A DNA stretch of 64,000 bases from Impatiens glandulifera. Lineage: Eukaryota > Streptophyta > Magnoliopsida > Ericales > Balsaminaceae. The stretch spans positions 67,633,364 to 67,697,363 of the forward strand of contig NC_061863.1 in NCBI RefSeq assembly GCF_907164915.1. Direction: 5' to 3'. The notes beneath the pieces were generated by a model, which worked only from the letters and a program-made list of their open reading frames with translations, was not told the origin of the DNA and searched no databases. The position numbers were made by a program, and so were the translations under genes. Below, in pieces: positions 49,401 through 64,000 of the stretch (positions within the stretch are counted from its first letter, which is position 1; each line of letters begins with the position of its first letter).

Positions 49401-52400
49401 TGGAGAGTTCAATGGGACTATGAACATGGACATTTTATTTATTTATTTATTTATTTGTTAAAAACTAATTTAATTTGTGTATTGACAAAGAGCTAGCTAG
49501 CAGAAAAAGAAGAAGGATCTATCCCCCACCATTTAAATTTATTCACATGATGTGCCATCAATTAATTAACATCGATCCTCCTTTCTCTAAAGAATTATAT
49601 ATGATCATGACCATACATACAAAAGAATATGAATTTGAAAACACATGAAATCATGCATGAATATTCATTCTATATAATAAATAGATAGAAGAGCTAGATG
49701 AACTAGCTAGCCAATTAATTAGTTTAGCAGGCTTTGGACCCAAAAATTGAAATGAAAATGGGCCATTTCAAAAATGAAGATGGAAAAAAAAGGGGAGTAA
49801 ATATGAATTTGTTGGTATATGGAAATGCATTGGAAGGGGAGACAGTTTTCTGGGGTTAAGGGGATCAAATGTCCCTATCTAAAGAACCCCACATATCTCA
49901 GTCATATTGTCCTCCTCAATAACAGAGCTTAGATGCCTATTCCATCTCTCCATGATTGTGATCGAGTCTCTTTCAAACCTCTGTTTACAAAAGTATCTAC
50001 CATCATCAAAAAGCCCCCACCATACCTAGCTATGTCCACCAATCATACCTTTGCTTTCTAAACACCAATTTATTAATTACCTCCCCTCCCATTCTCTTTC
50101 TTTCTTTCTTTCTTTCTTTAAAGGCTAGTTTGATCCATCTCATCACAAAATTAAAAAATATATATTTTCAATTTAAGAATAATTATTTAAGAAGAAGAAG
50201 AAGGCCTATAAATTAGATTGCCTAACTTCTTACATTTAAAACCCCCACATAGTACTGTTATCTGCTTATAAGGTTAGGCCCGGTAGAAATTTGTCACAAT
50301 AATACTTACTCTTGGAGGAAAAACTTATCTCAACTTTAACAAATATTGTACTTTAGTTTGTCCTTGTCGATCAATGGATCGATCGAACTAATCTTTATAT
50401 ATATATAATTGCACTCCACCCTTTTTATTATTATTATTTATAATTAGGAATCTTCAATATCCATCCATCCATCGATTCTTCTTAATTCGATCCCTTGCAG
50501 ATACAAATTTTAATAATAAATAATAATAAAAAAAAAAGAAGCTAGCTGCGGGTTCTTTTTCTTTTCATTTTTACTTATAACTTTAGTGACTTGTAAAGGC
50601 TAGTTTTAGAGGTGTGGAAGTCAACAACTGCTGGAGTTCTCAGAAGGGCTTTAATTAATTTGTTTATGTGGCAATGAAAAGTTTGGGAGAAAAAAAAAAA
50701 AGTAGCAATCTAAAATTATGTATTTTTTTTTTTAAATAAATAAAAAATAAAAAAATGCTTAGATTGTGACCAGCAATACCTTCACGTGATACCTTTGGAG
50801 TTTTCCTCAGTGGAGTGTGGACTGGTGTTTTGGTTCCTTGACCAAAAATCCCTTAAAACCCTAATTCTCTTTCTATCTCTACTGCTATATTATATGCTAT
50901 TGGGAAGTTATAATTTGACATTAATTTCCTAGATTAATTAATTTGTTTTATCTTTTCAAAATAAAATTAATAATCTGGATCGAGATAGCTAGCTGCTAGG
51001 TATATATATTCATGTTAATAATAATAAATAATAATAATAATAAAAATGGTATCCAGCTAGCTACTTCAAAACTGGCATTTCCAATTTGTCATCCAACAAC
51101 TTACATTCATTCAATATGTCCTCCACTAAACCAATTGAGCTAGCTGTTTAATTTTTGAAGAAATGATAAAGATAAGTTCATTTTACTTTATCTATCCCCA
51201 CTGTCATATGTCCCACCTCTCAGCAACATTTTAATTTTTTTGGTACAAATTATATTCTTTTCGGAAGATGTAATAATCATATATAGATCAATTCTAATAT
51301 TATATATATTAATTTGTCATTTTACGCATACCCATTACATGTAAGTTTATTATTTTCACTTTTAATAGTATTACGCGGTAGATTCGATCGTAAAACTAGA
51401 TGTCGCTGTCATAAGTAAAAAATAATTTCAATAGTGCAATTAATGTCACACACTGTGATAGGAAGGCTATTATTTCTGGCAATGCGTACAGTAGGCCTTT
51501 TAATTATATTGCTTCATGTCTACATGTCGTATATATATGCAACAACAATATATGAATTATATTGGAAATATCATAAAGTTTTTATTTTTAATTATTTCCC
51601 CCAATGAATACAGAAATGCCATTTTGATAAGACAGAAAAAAAAGGCAAAAAAAATAAAATAAAGAACTAGATAAGACACTATTGAGTAGGATAAGATCGA
51701 GTTTATATATAAGATTTAGATATATTATAATATTGATAAGGCGGGTTCCAATAGTTCATTCATAAATTATCTCTATTTTGAAACAATATGTAACACAAGG
51801 AATCTTGTATTTAATATTCTAGTTAAAAGTTATTTATAGATGCATATACTCTCTTGATGTAGTGATGCAAGAATTTAATATATATATTTTTTAAGAGGAT
51901 GAAATATTTTATTACTTTGTTTAATTCCAAAAATGGTGAAAAAACAATAAAAAAAATAATAATTTGATGCAAAAGCTTGTATTTATTCTAAACTTTTGAG
52001 ATTTGAAATGGGTGCTAGAGGTTTTTCCTTATTCTAAGAAATTTCCGATCATTCATTCAAACATATAGTTACTTAACTGGTTTGTATATATAACATACCG
52101 AGTTTAGTTTTATATTAAGTTCTTTACTTTGTATTAAAAAAACAAGATAATAATAAAGATCTAAATAGTCTATAATTGACTATGAATTGTTTTATTAGCC
52201 TTCTTACATGTTAGCCTATGTTTAAAAGCTTACCAGATATCTTAACTAACATAATGAAACAAGAAAGCTGATTTGACACAACTTAAATGTATGGAAATGA
52301 ATCATATATTAAATATAAGTCTTCTCATAAATTACAAAATTTAATAAAATTTAAAATTGATCGCCTAAGAAGCCAATAAATAAACTCAAAATGTTATAAT

Positions 52401-55400
52401 TTACCTATCAAATGTGTAAATTGGTACATAAACTATTTTTTTAAATAAAAAGAAACATGTTAATTAGTTTCCAATCCATATGGTACGTAGTCAAAAGAAA
52501 AATAATATATTGTAATCTTTACACATGTATATTTACATTTCTACGTATCTTTATATATATTTATTTATTTATTTATTTACCATTTTGTATATTTGGATAA
52601 AAATATTAGATTATAATAAATATTTAATTTATTAGAACGTTTTATAAATTACACTAATTAATATTATTTATGATACCAATAATATTTTTATTTGTAACTT
52701 TAAAAAATATAATAAAAAATTAAATGAATTTCTCAAATTCAATAATTGAAGGGATAGTAATAAAAAGAATCAGAATATGGTAATTGTAGAAATAATAGTA
52801 ATAAATAAATCGTGCCATTGTTTTTTAAAATCTTTCCATTAGTACCCGTGAATCAAGTTAATTACAATTTAAAATTTGATCCTCATTTTTTTAAGCATTC
52901 TACAAGAAATCGCACTAATAAGTAATATAGCCATAAGTGTTTTTTTATATCTAGTTTGACACACTCGTTCCCTAATTTCATAACTGAGTCCAAACCATAT
53001 CATTCTCGTACAATAATCATAATAATTGGTTTGTTAAACATTTCTCAATAATCTTATAGAAGAATGACGAGATTAATCTAGGGGATAAATTAACAAATCA
53101 TTTTTAAAGAAGTACTAAGACAAATAAAATGATACCATTGACAGAATAATTGATGAATTATTCCCTCTTCTACATGATTTGACTAGTTTTGGATGAATTT
53201 CACATTTTGTCATAAATTGTTTAAACTAGACTAGCTAGCTAGGTATATCTTGTTTAGTGACTTGATATTTAAGCTTCTTCTTTTTTTCATTTATCCAACT
53301 ATTTTGTAACTAACATGTCCTATTGATGTGGCCTATTTGAATTTGATACACTTGCTAGGGGTTGGGTGTCCATTGAAACATGCCATGTTATCATATGTAA
53401 GCAAAATCTAAAGATTCAATTAACATAATTATTGTGTATCATTTGAAGTTATCCTTAAACCTTACCCAATATTAATTGACTGTTGAACTATGTAAACTGT
53501 AAAGTCAATTTAAATGATGAAGGACGTCACAAAGGCATCTCATGTGTAAATAGCAACTCCAATTATACATATAATTGTCGCTTTATATGGTTCATATAAT
53601 TAATATGAACATTACGGCCTTGGTGAAAGTTATTTGGATAGATCATAATCAACTAAACTTTAGACATGAACAAATTAATTTACTTTCTTCTTCTATCTAG
53701 AAACGTTATTTAAAATTATTTGAGATATGTATATCAGAGTAACGTTAAACCATCATAACTAATTTGTACATCTCCCCTTTGACATAATAACAAATAAACA
53801 CATCAATATCTACAATTATAATGAAATCTCAAAAGATGGTTATATACATACTTAATGGACATTGCATATATTGATGAATCATGAGTAGAATTTTCCAAAA
53901 AAAAAAAAAAAATCATGAGTAGATAAGAACTTTATTTAGCTTTTGATGTACCCATTTTGGAATGTTGAAAGAATCACAGACCCATGTTGGAAAATGTGTT
54001 ACTCCATTTAAAAGATGATTATTTTATTAAAGTATGATGAGGAAACTAATAATCTAATAGGTAGAAGACATTGCTATCACCCCCAAGAATCACTGAATTT
54101 TATAATTTTGGACATGAGTGAGACCAAATAATCCTACTTTTTCTTAAAGAAAAATTCCAATTAGCTGCAATTCATGTTTTTGGTTTGTTTTGTGAAATTA
54201 AATATTCATATAGAAACAAAAGAGATGAGGGGTGTCCATAATTAAATACACATTTCAATCACATAATAATATATATATTTATTTCATGTAATCATTAGTG
54301 TAATACACTAAGAGGAAGAGAAGTATTGGATTGTTATTTAAAATTCTAAGAATGTTGATATCGATGTTCCTGGAATAATAATGAGTGGATATGGGACTGA
54401 GATTTGCTTCCTTTTTGGTATGCATTACTTCTTGTCACATATATAATCGAATTTCGATTCCCAATATATTAATGCTTACATTTTATAATCACTTTTTCTT
54501 TTTTCATAAATATGTGGGTGTATATTAACTAACCCATAATTAAGATAGCAATTCACATTCATTTTTCTTGGTATCTTGAAAATGTGCTCAACAAGTTAGG
54601 ACTCGACCCAATTCACTTTTTTCTTTTTTTTTTTACCACATGACCTCCACTTCAACTTTTCATGTGTTATATATATATAATTTATTACAATGATATATGC
54701 ATATATATACTGTATAGGAGAAGTAGGTAGAATAAATGATGGTAACATTTTTTTAGTTAATAGGGAAAAGAGGAGACAAGGGAAATAGGGAAGGATGGGA
54801 GGAGACAGAGATTCCACTTTCCTTAATGGTGAAAAGGGATGGGTCTTTTCCGGCCACGACCATACTTTGTGCTCTTCTCCTATCTCTCTCTTCTTTTTAT
54901 ATATATTATTAAATCGATTAGCTAGTATTTTATATACACTGATTTGATACAAAATGTTGAGAAAATCTTAATATATAATGAGAGGAAAGCCAACAACATG
55001 AAGATTGGGAGGATAATGAAATTTTAAGATTGAAAATGCAAGGAAAACAAATTCATACTAAACATAAACCATCGATCTAGGAGTGCTCTAGAAAAATTTC
55101 CAAGGATTGGTCCATTTTGTGCATCAAAATAATATCATGTTGATGGTAGAGAGGCCCAGACCTAATGTTGGCTATGGTTGGGTGCGTCTATCATTGAGAG
55201 GTCAAACTAGGGGACCATAGGGGCAACCCCTCTCACGGGCACCCAAATTTTAAAAAAAAAATTGCATTAACAAAATTTGAAATATACAACACAATATGAC
55301 CTGTTTGGAAATACCTAGAGCTCGAGCTGAAGTAGTACTGTTGAACGAATAAATGTTATTAAATTTGTTAATATTTACATAATTAAAATATATTTCAGAA

Positions 55401-55898
55401 TATTATTTCATCTAAATCAATATCTCAATAAGATATTTAAAATAAAATTAATTTTAAAGTAAATAAAAAAAAAATCAAACTCAACAAATTTTTTTTTATC
55501 TAACTAGACTAAGTTATTTTTTTTTTTGAATTATTTTTATTGAATATAATCTAAAATATACGTGTTGATATAAAAAACAATAACAAATTAATTATTTTCG
55601 GTTAAGGTATCCCAAACTTAAGGCCGCTACTATTTTGAAATTCTATGCATAAATTTTGTAATTCTTTCCAACACTCTTACAAATAATATAGAAAAATTAG
55701 ATATATAATTAAAATCAACAAAAATACTTAGCTTAGTTAGTTTAGATTTTTTTTTTTGTAAGAGTGATATAGGTGATATGTCCCATCGTTGGATAAGTAT
55801 TGTATGTACGAAAATAATATCAAGTTGATGGTACGCAAATATTTTATTATATCTATATTTTGATATCTTGTGAACTTGTATAGCTTAACATTATGTAA

Positions 55899-55902
<4 letters not shown>

Positions 55903-55983
<81 letters not shown>
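55903..55983. repeat. (AT)n microsatellite
   Basis: About 40 uninterrupted AT units, the longest simple repeat in the window. Confidence 0.95.
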
Positions 55984-55986
<3 letters not shown>

Positions 55987-56789
55987 CACATATGCTAGAT
56001 GATAGCCTTGCCTTGAGAAATGAGATTGAGGAGGGCTAATTATTTAATGTCCTCGGTATAGCATAGTTGATAGTACATAACTAATTACATTATATGCTAG
56101 TTATTGATTATAGTTTATGTTATAGATGCTCATATATGATTTCATAGTATTTAGTTTATTCGAAACATATTAACGACTTGATGTTTATAATACGTTTAAT
56201 TAATCGCTTTAAATTATTCAATCTATCTGTTAAACGCTTAAGTATGTTTGATTTTATTTATTCGTGATAACTTATTCGGTACTGATTATGCCATTATCGA
56301 TTGCAACTTATTTAAACTTATAATATGAATCAAACTAGCCCAATATATTACATGAGAGAATACAGTTATTTGCATCTTTTGTGCATCTTGCAAGTTTAAA
56401 ACCAGTTAGACATATTTTATAAACTTCCACTATCACTGTCGACTCTTCCCAAGCTAAATTAACCTATCTAATAAATAATTATATATATATATATATATAT
56501 AAAGGGAATTCGAAGTAATCATTAAAGTTTTCTACTATTCCATAAGTCTATATATTTCAAAACATATACCAGATTATTAATTTGACATCTCACTATTTTT
56601 TTAAATAATGAATTAAATAATAAAATAAAGAAATATCCCTCTCTCCCATATGAATTAATTAGTTATACATACCAAGTACCAACTCTCTCCCTAGAGCTAT
56701 ATATAACCAAAGTATGAAACCGAGTACAGGCCTGGTCTAATGAATTCATCGTCTGTACGTCTCGAAACCTGAAATACATGACAAATCAC

Positions 56790-56844
<55 letters not shown>
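56790..56844. repeat. (ATT)n microsatellite
   Basis: About 18 ATT units. Poly-Tyr and poly-Ile ORFs overlapping it on both strands are artefacts. Confidence 0.95.
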
Positions 56845-59800
56845 TTTGTACAGAAAAAGACATTACGACTAAAGACACAACACTGTTGGATATCATCAAT
56901 ACCGATATGATGCAATATTGTTTAGGTCAAGGGCCAATTAAGTTAAGTGCATGGCAGAAAGCAATATTGGTATTGGTATATAGCTAGCTGCTCAATGACA
57001 AAAGCAATTATAAACAGTGTATTAATGGGAAATAATTAATAATTTATATTCATTTAGACGTGCATGCATCAGCTAGATGTATAGTATATATAGCCTAGCT
57101 AGCTAGCTAGGTGCTTAATAAATAAATAAATAAATTAATTATATATAAATATTAAAAAGAAAAAAGCAAGTGTTGCATCAATTGGTCAAAGAGGTAGTAA
57201 TTAAATGGCCTGTGAAAAATACCTCTTACTCGTCGGTGTCAGTATGAATCATTCCAAGTAATAAAATTGAAAGCAGGCAGGCAGGCAGCTAGCTAGATAG
57301 CACTTCACTGCCCTGTGACCTTCCATTTTCAGTACTCAGAAAAACTAATCTTATTTATTATTTATTATCCTAATTAAAGCATTTTTTACAAAATTAGGGA
57401 AAACTTCTAGCTGCTTGCTTCTAGTGTCACACGTGCTGCCTGTAAGAACACATTAATTTCTCCTGTCCATTAATTAATTTTCATGCCAGTAATTAATTTT
57501 GATTCCTCTTTCTCACATTTCTTCGTTCATTTAATTCATTAATTACTTACTAAATTAGTTAGGGTTGGTTTGGTTTGGGTATTCATTTCATTTTTATATA
57601 TACAAAAACAAAATTAGGGTTTCTTTTTAAAATTTAGTTGTGTAAGTGATAGAGGAAGAAAAGTCTAGATAGTGGTGGTGAGAACTTAAAGATTATATAT
57701 ATTAGTGGGATCCAACATGAGAATAAAATTAATTAATAAATAACTAGCAGGGAATTAATGCTTAACCCTTACGTGTTGATTCCTCATTGGACAGCATCCC
57801 ACTATGACTTGTGTAATCAAATTCAAAAAGTACTTTTTATTATATATATAATTCAATTTGACGCGCACAAGCAAATAAAAGGTCCACCGATTTCAAATGA
57901 AAACCTAGCTATAAACACAATCAAGGTTGACAAACTCCTTCCTCACATATAAATATATAGAGAGAAAAGTCAAGGATCCCAAAAAAAAAATTCAACACCT
58001 TATAATGAGATATGATATATTTTTCATTTTCCTTTTAGAATTACAAAATAAAAAGCCAAAACAAACATCAATACACTATTTAATTACGTTGTTATCACAT
58101 TAACTGCAGTAAAACATTCATACAAAAATAATGTTTAGAAGACATCCACATGATGACAATTGGTTATATTCTAAAATCTAAAGTACTCATGTCTTTTGAA
58201 AAAAAAAATTGATAATAGATTGAATACGAATTTAGGTAAAGAACTCATGAGGTGGACTGAAGTCAATCCGAAAATGGTGACATAACCCATAATTTTTTTT
58301 AATTTAATTCATTGTTTTTTTTAATTTATAAAAAATAGGGAAAAATTTACGTTTATCCACTCTTTTTATTCATAATTTTTATATTATTTTTTAAATTCAC
58401 TCCAAACTTTTTAAGTCCACCCCCAAATTGAATTTTTAAATCCGTCAATGAATTAAATGATAAGTATAATATAATGTTCTACTAATGAACTCAACATTTG
58501 CGAAGCAGAAGATATTAGTTGTCGAACTAGACAAAAAATTTGTACCAATTTTTTTTTAAAATCTTCTAGGAAACTATTGTTGTATGTATTATGTTGACGA
58601 GCAGACAATTATTTATCCATTTTAATTTGCATTGTCATGGTATGATTGATATTTATAATCTTTCATGTAGATCCACCAAAATTTATTGAATAATCTATAT
58701 CATTATTGTTGAATGTTTGGATTGTGTTCGGTAAAGGTGGGAGACTAACAAATAATGAGTTATCATTACTTAGTTGTTTTGATGGCTGGTTATTTTGTTT
58801 TAAGATTATAGACAATCTATCAAATTTATTTATAGTGCAACTCTCGTGACAATGGTGTAAACATAATGTTTGATTGACTCAATGATGGACTTGATTATTG
58901 TGTTGTTTGAGAAACTTTGCACTAAATAAACTTTTTTTTTTGTTTTTTCACATTTCATCTCTATCGAGTTCACACCTATAGTGTTGAAAGTCCGTTGCAT
59001 TGTTAATTAACGATTAAGAATAAAAAAACAAATACATTGCTTATAAATAATTTTATACACGAAAGAACTTGTTTGATAACTGATTTTTTTTTAATTTTAT
59101 TTAAATTTTATCTATAATCATTTTTAGAACAATATATTTCGCGCGACTAACCATTATGGGTTAAACACATAGCCCCCAAACACACTTAACTAATTAACCA
59201 AACGAGTTAAAATTACTGTCTGACAGACTCGAATTCATGACCTCAAAGAGGTTGATGATATCCACATTTTTTTATTATTATTATGTTAAAAGAGGGATAT
59301 TTACAAAACTTTGTGAATAAAAGTGATGTAATAAAAGATAAAAGATCCGTAAAATTTAAAATAAAATCAAACAAGTTCAAAAGTGTAAAAGTATGAAAAA
59401 AAAAATAATGATGAAGATACGGACAGTAGTGCTATCTAGAAGTTGGTGGTAGTCTCAATTAATTAATTGGTTTTGATAATAACTTGAAACTAAAAATACC
59501 CATTTGTCTTTCTTTATGGCTAGTTTGATGTGGATTTTTTTGGGATAAACTGTTTATTTTAAATTCAGTTTGATATAATTTGAAAAACAAAATTGGTTTT
59601 TTAAGTATACATGGTCTAAATACTTTTATTTGTTGTAAATATTATTTAATAATAAATTATATAAATAAGAAATAATTTAATATTTTGTTTGATGTTGATT
59701 ATTTAATTGTTAGATTTTTTAAGTAAAATTTTCAAATAACACGATAATAGAAAAGATCTATAATTGTTGGGTTAAGTTTTTTTCAATCAAAAATCATAAT

Positions 59801-60038
59801 TATCTATCAGTTGCAATACTACTCCATTCCTGTTCATCATTTCTTTTAGGTTCATATATTTAAATAACTTAAATTTAAAAATTATTTTTATATTCTTTTT
59901 TCATTTATTAAATCACTCAATTTATTAAATAAAATGTTAAAATACTTTTATTAAAATACTATTTATTTTAAATTATTATTTATTATTATATATTAATCTT
60001 TTTTAAATCTTTTTAAAAAAGAATTATCTATATCCCTT

Positions 60039-60154
60039 CAAAATCCTTACCAACTATTATTTTCAAATAAATCAAATTATAACATTAATCCAAATTCAAA
60101 ATCCCTACCAACTATTATTTTCAAATAAATCAAATTATAACATTAATCCAAATT
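60039..60154 (+). repeat. 58-bp tandem duplication
   Basis: Two adjacent copies of a 58-bp AT-rich segment (containing CCAACTATTATTTTCAAAT) with only about one difference between them, so the duplication is recent. Confidence 0.88.
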
Positions 60155-60739
60155 CGAATCAATTTATAATTAATTAATTTATAATTATTACACTTCTTTC
60201 CCTTAATAATTAATGAAAATATGAATAGGGAGACAGAGAGTATAAGTACATACGTGTGATCAGTAACAGTAAGTACTAAAGGTGGCCGGTCGGGGTGAGA
60301 ATCAAGACTGATCTTTTCTTGGAAAAATGAAAAGTCATTAACTATTATTATTATTGATGATTACGGAACAGCCGCTTTTTGTAATTAGGGCAGTGAGAAA
60401 TACCCACTGAGCCGTTCAGCTGAGGCCATTTTCGATAAATGTTATTTAATTAATTATTTAGTTATTTTCTTATAATCTATTATTTTATTAATAAATTTAT
60501 TAAATAAAATATTGAAATATATTTTTTATTTAAATTTTTAATTTTCAATCTATAATTTTTAAGATCTCCATAAAAATATACATATTTAATCAACAATCTT
60601 AAGAAAAAATGAATAAAGACATCGTATATGTGAGCATAGATAAAAATGCACTCTTAATGAGAATTAGTCAACCCCTTTAGAGATTATATATTTTACTTTT
60701 TTATTTAGATAGTTAAATTCAATGTAAATGATAATCAGG

Positions 60740-63050
60740 TCCTAATAGACATTAGATCGTAATTTAGCACTCAATAACATACCAAAATATGTTGACGGAA
60801 GATCACAAATTCTGAATCTCAACACATTTTCCAACATCATCCTTCTGACTTTATCTGTTTTTTTAAGATTAACCAAAAGACCGAAACATATACCGAATAA
60901 TAATAAAATATTCAGAATTTGTTTATAATTTTTATAGGTAACATGAACCATTCAGAGCGTGTCATCAACGAAAAACAAATGTGATATGGCAAAATAATAT
61001 TTTTTTTACCCACAACTCACTCCACAGGCGAGTCCCGAGTTTTCTGCGAAAGTTATTATATTTTATAGAGAGCTTTCATAACAATAACGAACAAAAATTG
61101 AGAGAGTGAATCACCCGTCTGATCCCTTTAGAACTCTCAAAATCCTTGAGAACTCCCATTAACAATGACAAAATACTAAATCGTTGATAGACAAAATCTA
61201 ATCCAATTAGTTAATTTCGCACTCATTCCCATTTCGTCCATTACATCAAACAAAAACTCTCAATTAACATGGTCATAAGCTTTTTCGATGTCTAACTTGA
61301 CAAAATGACATTTTCACCTTTTGAATTAACTAAGTCAATGCACTCATTGATTATTAATACAACATCATAGATTTTGATGACCTTTAATGAACGCCATCTC
61401 ATTACTAGATATGACCGTTTTTAATGTCACAATTTGTTGGCCAAACATTTTGTGACAATCTTATATAAAGACGAGACGAGACTAATAAGCCTAAAGTTCT
61501 TCACATCAATAGTTTCTAGAGCTTAACAAATGAGACATATCAAATTATAGTTCAAACTCTTATAAAATGAAAGATCGATAAAATGATCAATTTCTTACAT
61601 AATTCCAGTCTTAAGGAAATGTCACGCCTTCTTAAAAAAATCAAAGTGAACTCATTGCATCCCGATTCTTTATCACTTCCAAACCACTTAATGACCTTCT
61701 CAATTTCCTCTAACGTAAAATGAGCCTCCAATATATCTTTTTCGTGTGTTGTACTAATTATATCAAAAGTTATATAATTCAATTTAGGTCTGACCTTAAA
61801 TGTCTTCTTAAACAAACTCTTATAGAATTTGACAATACTCGTAGAGATTTCAAGTTCATTGTCATGAACTTCCCCCTCGATCGAGATCAAATTAATCACA
61901 TTATTTCTTTCTTATGTATTAGAGATCCAATGAAAAAACTTGGCGTTTCTATCTCCGAATCTTAACCATGTAGCTATACTTTGCTGACGTACCCCAATTT
62001 CTTCCTCCTTACACATTGAGTAACTTGTTAACAATGTGAATCCGAGAACTAATCTCTTCAGCGGGGAGTTCACGAATCTCCTTATCCTCGTTAATGACAT
62101 TAATTTCAATACATAAATTATTGGTTTTAGTACAAAATAAAGCACGATCTCCCATGAACCAACTTTCAAAAAGTTTACGTAGATTCCTTAAGTTCACAAA
62201 AAGGTTACTCGATGGAAAATTAATCGATATTTGATTTACCCACCATTATTGCACACGCGATATAAAGTCTTCTTTGATCAACCATTTATTTTCAAATCTA
62301 AATGGTCGACATGTTCTCTCCATCAGTCGGTGTTCCATCAAGATCGGTTGGTGATCTAAACAACTCTATAGAAGGACCTTTTTAAATACATTAGAAAACA
62401 CTCGAAAATTGATTCACTAAATAGAAATATGTCAATACAAGAATGAGCGTGGTCATCATTTCCATTACCTCTCATAAATGTGAATTGATCAACTTCCAAA
62501 GGCATATCGATAAGTTCAAGTTCTTTAATTGTCTTTGAGAGCTCGCACATTAGGCTACTTTGTCTATTGGCTCATTTACTTTCAGACGGGAATCTAACTT
62601 TGTTCATGTTGCCCACAAAAATAATTGGTGAGTCCTAGAGACTAGCAACGTTCTTTATCTCATTAAAGAACTCGATTTTAAATTGTGAAATAATCGGTCC
62701 ATAGACTGCATAAATTACCCATAGAAAATTATCCTCCCAATTTCTTAATTGAACGTTAACCACGTATCTACCCAAATTAACATCCATTTTCTCATACATG
62801 TCTTCATTCCATGCAACAAGAATTCCATCTGACGCTCTTATAAAACCAAGAGTCTTTCAACCACACAACTGTCAATTACATAGATCCCTAACGATTCACT
62901 AATCTATTTTCTAAATTTTAGTCTCACTAAAATAGTATATGCCACAACTAAGGGTTCTCATTAGTGACTTAATTAGTGATACCACTTTTCATACCATCAT
63001 TTAACCTATAAACATTCTAAACAATAATCTTTTCAATCATTGATAAAATT
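60740..63050 (-). pseudogene. Decayed LINE (non-LTR retrotransposon) ORF2
   Basis: Read on the minus strand with many frameshifts and stops, the fragments follow ORF2 order. First an endonuclease start (NV-RLNDGMKSGI, ~63040), FIRASDGILVAWNED (~62830) and WVIYAVYGPI (~62710). Then LIDMPLEVDQFTF (~62500) and the linker IATWLRFGDRNAKFFH (~61960). Then the reverse transcriptase: DGEV-like and FYKSLFKKTF (~61820), KNFRLISLVSSLYKIV (~61490), DIEKAYDHVNWEFL (~61280), an FVDD box in place of F/YADD (~60975) and LPSTYFGMLL (~60780). The RNase H and poly-A parts were not found. It cannot code a working protein. Confidence 0.85.
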
Positions 63051-64000
63051 TAGTCGGAATAACCATTTCTCGACCTCTAGACACGCTTTCCTACTTGCAT
63101 ATAACCCTGCAATAGATCCTTTAGCTTCTTTAGCTGACAATATTTATAGTTTTTCGATGAAGAAGGATTTGGTGGAAAGTATATATATGAGAGGGGTGAA
63201 ATCTCGTGCACGTTGAAAAAATAAATATTTTAGTTAATGAAATAAATATTTTGATGATAAAATGATAGTAATGTGAATCATGTGATAGAAAGAAAATCTA
63301 AAAATTAAATAAAATTTTAAAATCTCTAAAATTCATATCAAACTAGTTCAATGTTTATTTAAATAAATCTTAAAATTAATTTTGAAAATATATATTTTGG
63401 GTTAGTTTTGAAAAAAATATATTAATATATAATGATAATTTTTTTTTTTAAAAGTATTTTCATATTTTTGTTAATAAATCGAGTAATATATAATTAATGA
63501 GAAAGTAAATTATATAATTTTTAAAATAGAAGTTGTTTATTTTGGTTAAGACGAAATTCTGTTTTCACAACTAAAGGAGGGAGAGGTCTCCGATTGGCAC
63601 ATAACTCGAGAAAAATTTGAATCGATTGTGGTAGACTTGATTAAATTAAAACTATTACGTCGGACTCTTCAAACGTCTGCTTAGAATCGAGGGTGTCTCG
63701 GGCCCGGACCTAATTAGAGCGTCTTTTGATATAACTTCAATTCTCGAGAAAGATATGATGCTCTTTGGAACGAATTTAAAACAATATTTACCATGTCAAT
63801 CGATAAGTTTATTAGACTGTTAGTCGATGATAGAATCTCATGACTTGTTAATGGTTGGTCGATTATTGAGAATCCATAGGTTATTGCGTTCGAACAAATC
63901 ATAAGACCTCACGTATATAGGGAGGGTACATGGATTCGATTATTTAAAATGCCAACAAATATATAGAATCGTGATCTTTTTAGTCGAGTCGGTAATGATC
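63051..64000. other. Unassigned sequence at the window edge
   Basis: 63051-63180 may still be LINE 5' sequence. From 63540 on the composition is less AT-rich, with CTCGAGAA and GATTCGAT motifs, and may be another old repeat running out of the window. No ORF is assignable. Confidence 0.35.

Larger units (their letters stand above)
44930..60739. other. 15.8 kb stretch without a recognisable gene
   Basis: AT-rich, with many stop codons in all frames. I see no transporter exon, RNA gene or transposon domain. Visible are (AT)n at 49330-49397 and 55903-55983, (ATT)n at 56790-56844, a TTTA repeat near 49436-49456 and a 58-bp direct duplication at about 60039-60154. Sequence at 49860-50100 and 50760-50890 is less AT-rich and CT/CCCC-rich and could be regulatory, but no gene follows. 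Confidence 0.6.

Noticed and set aside
49279..49496. Two ORFs with Ile-Tyr repeats
   Set aside because: Pure products of the (AT)n microsatellite.
54596..54952. 118-codon minus-strand ORF
   Set aside because: Low-complexity Lys- and Ile-rich translation of AT-rich DNA with no domain, splice context or leader.

Overview
This 64 kb window is plant nuclear DNA, almost certainly from a eudicot. It is AT-rich, has many poly-A/T and (AT)n tracts, and its genes have several short spliceosomal introns. It holds plant-only families (PADRE/DUF4228, TBL polysaccharide O-acetyltransferase, UMAMIT/MtN21 transporters) plus plant transposons. The order RRM protein, LSM12, TBL, UMAMIT matches, from memory, Arabidopsis At1g70200, At1g70220, At1g70230, At1g70260, so the host backbone looks like a conserved microsyntenic block. 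The species could not be determined.

Layout. 1.3-2.9 kb (-): chloroplast-type RRM protein (RBD1-like). 3.3-12.0 kb: one nearly complete 8.7 kb Mutator-like element (MULE) of the ULP-carrying (Kaonashi-type) class. It has ~150 bp terminal inverted repeats, a transposase gene (+) and a convergent DUF1985-Ulp1 protease gene (-). Five arrays of a 19-bp repeat lie within it, most built from 17-bp palindromes. 13.0-13.6 kb (+): a doubtful small spliced ORF. 13.9-14.8 kb (-): PADRE/DUF4228 protein. 15-23.6 kb: no recognisable gene. 23.6-24.9 kb (-): LSM12, with an AT-AC minor-spliceosome intron. 25.7-27.3 kb (+): TBL27/AXY4-like xyloglucan O-acetyltransferase. 29.3-44.9 kb (-): a UMAMIT transporter array with four intact-looking genes and one wrecked copy. 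The first two intact genes come from a tandem duplication of about 3 kb. 45-60.7 kb: no gene seen, only simple repeats. 60.7-63.05 kb (-): a decayed LINE ORF2 remnant.

The host genes serve separate functions: plastid RNA, RNA processing, cell wall acetylation and amino-acid-type transport. They are joined by ancestral synteny, not by a pathway. The MULE is the most unusual object. Its 19-bp palindrome arrays sit in the first intron of the transposase gene, in two introns of the protease gene and in both flanks, and they resemble a palindrome pair inside the terminal repeats. The transposase gene carries a nonsense codon just before its C-terminal zinc knuckle. All splice structures were inferred by eye from GT-AG (or AT-AC) sites and reading-frame continuity.
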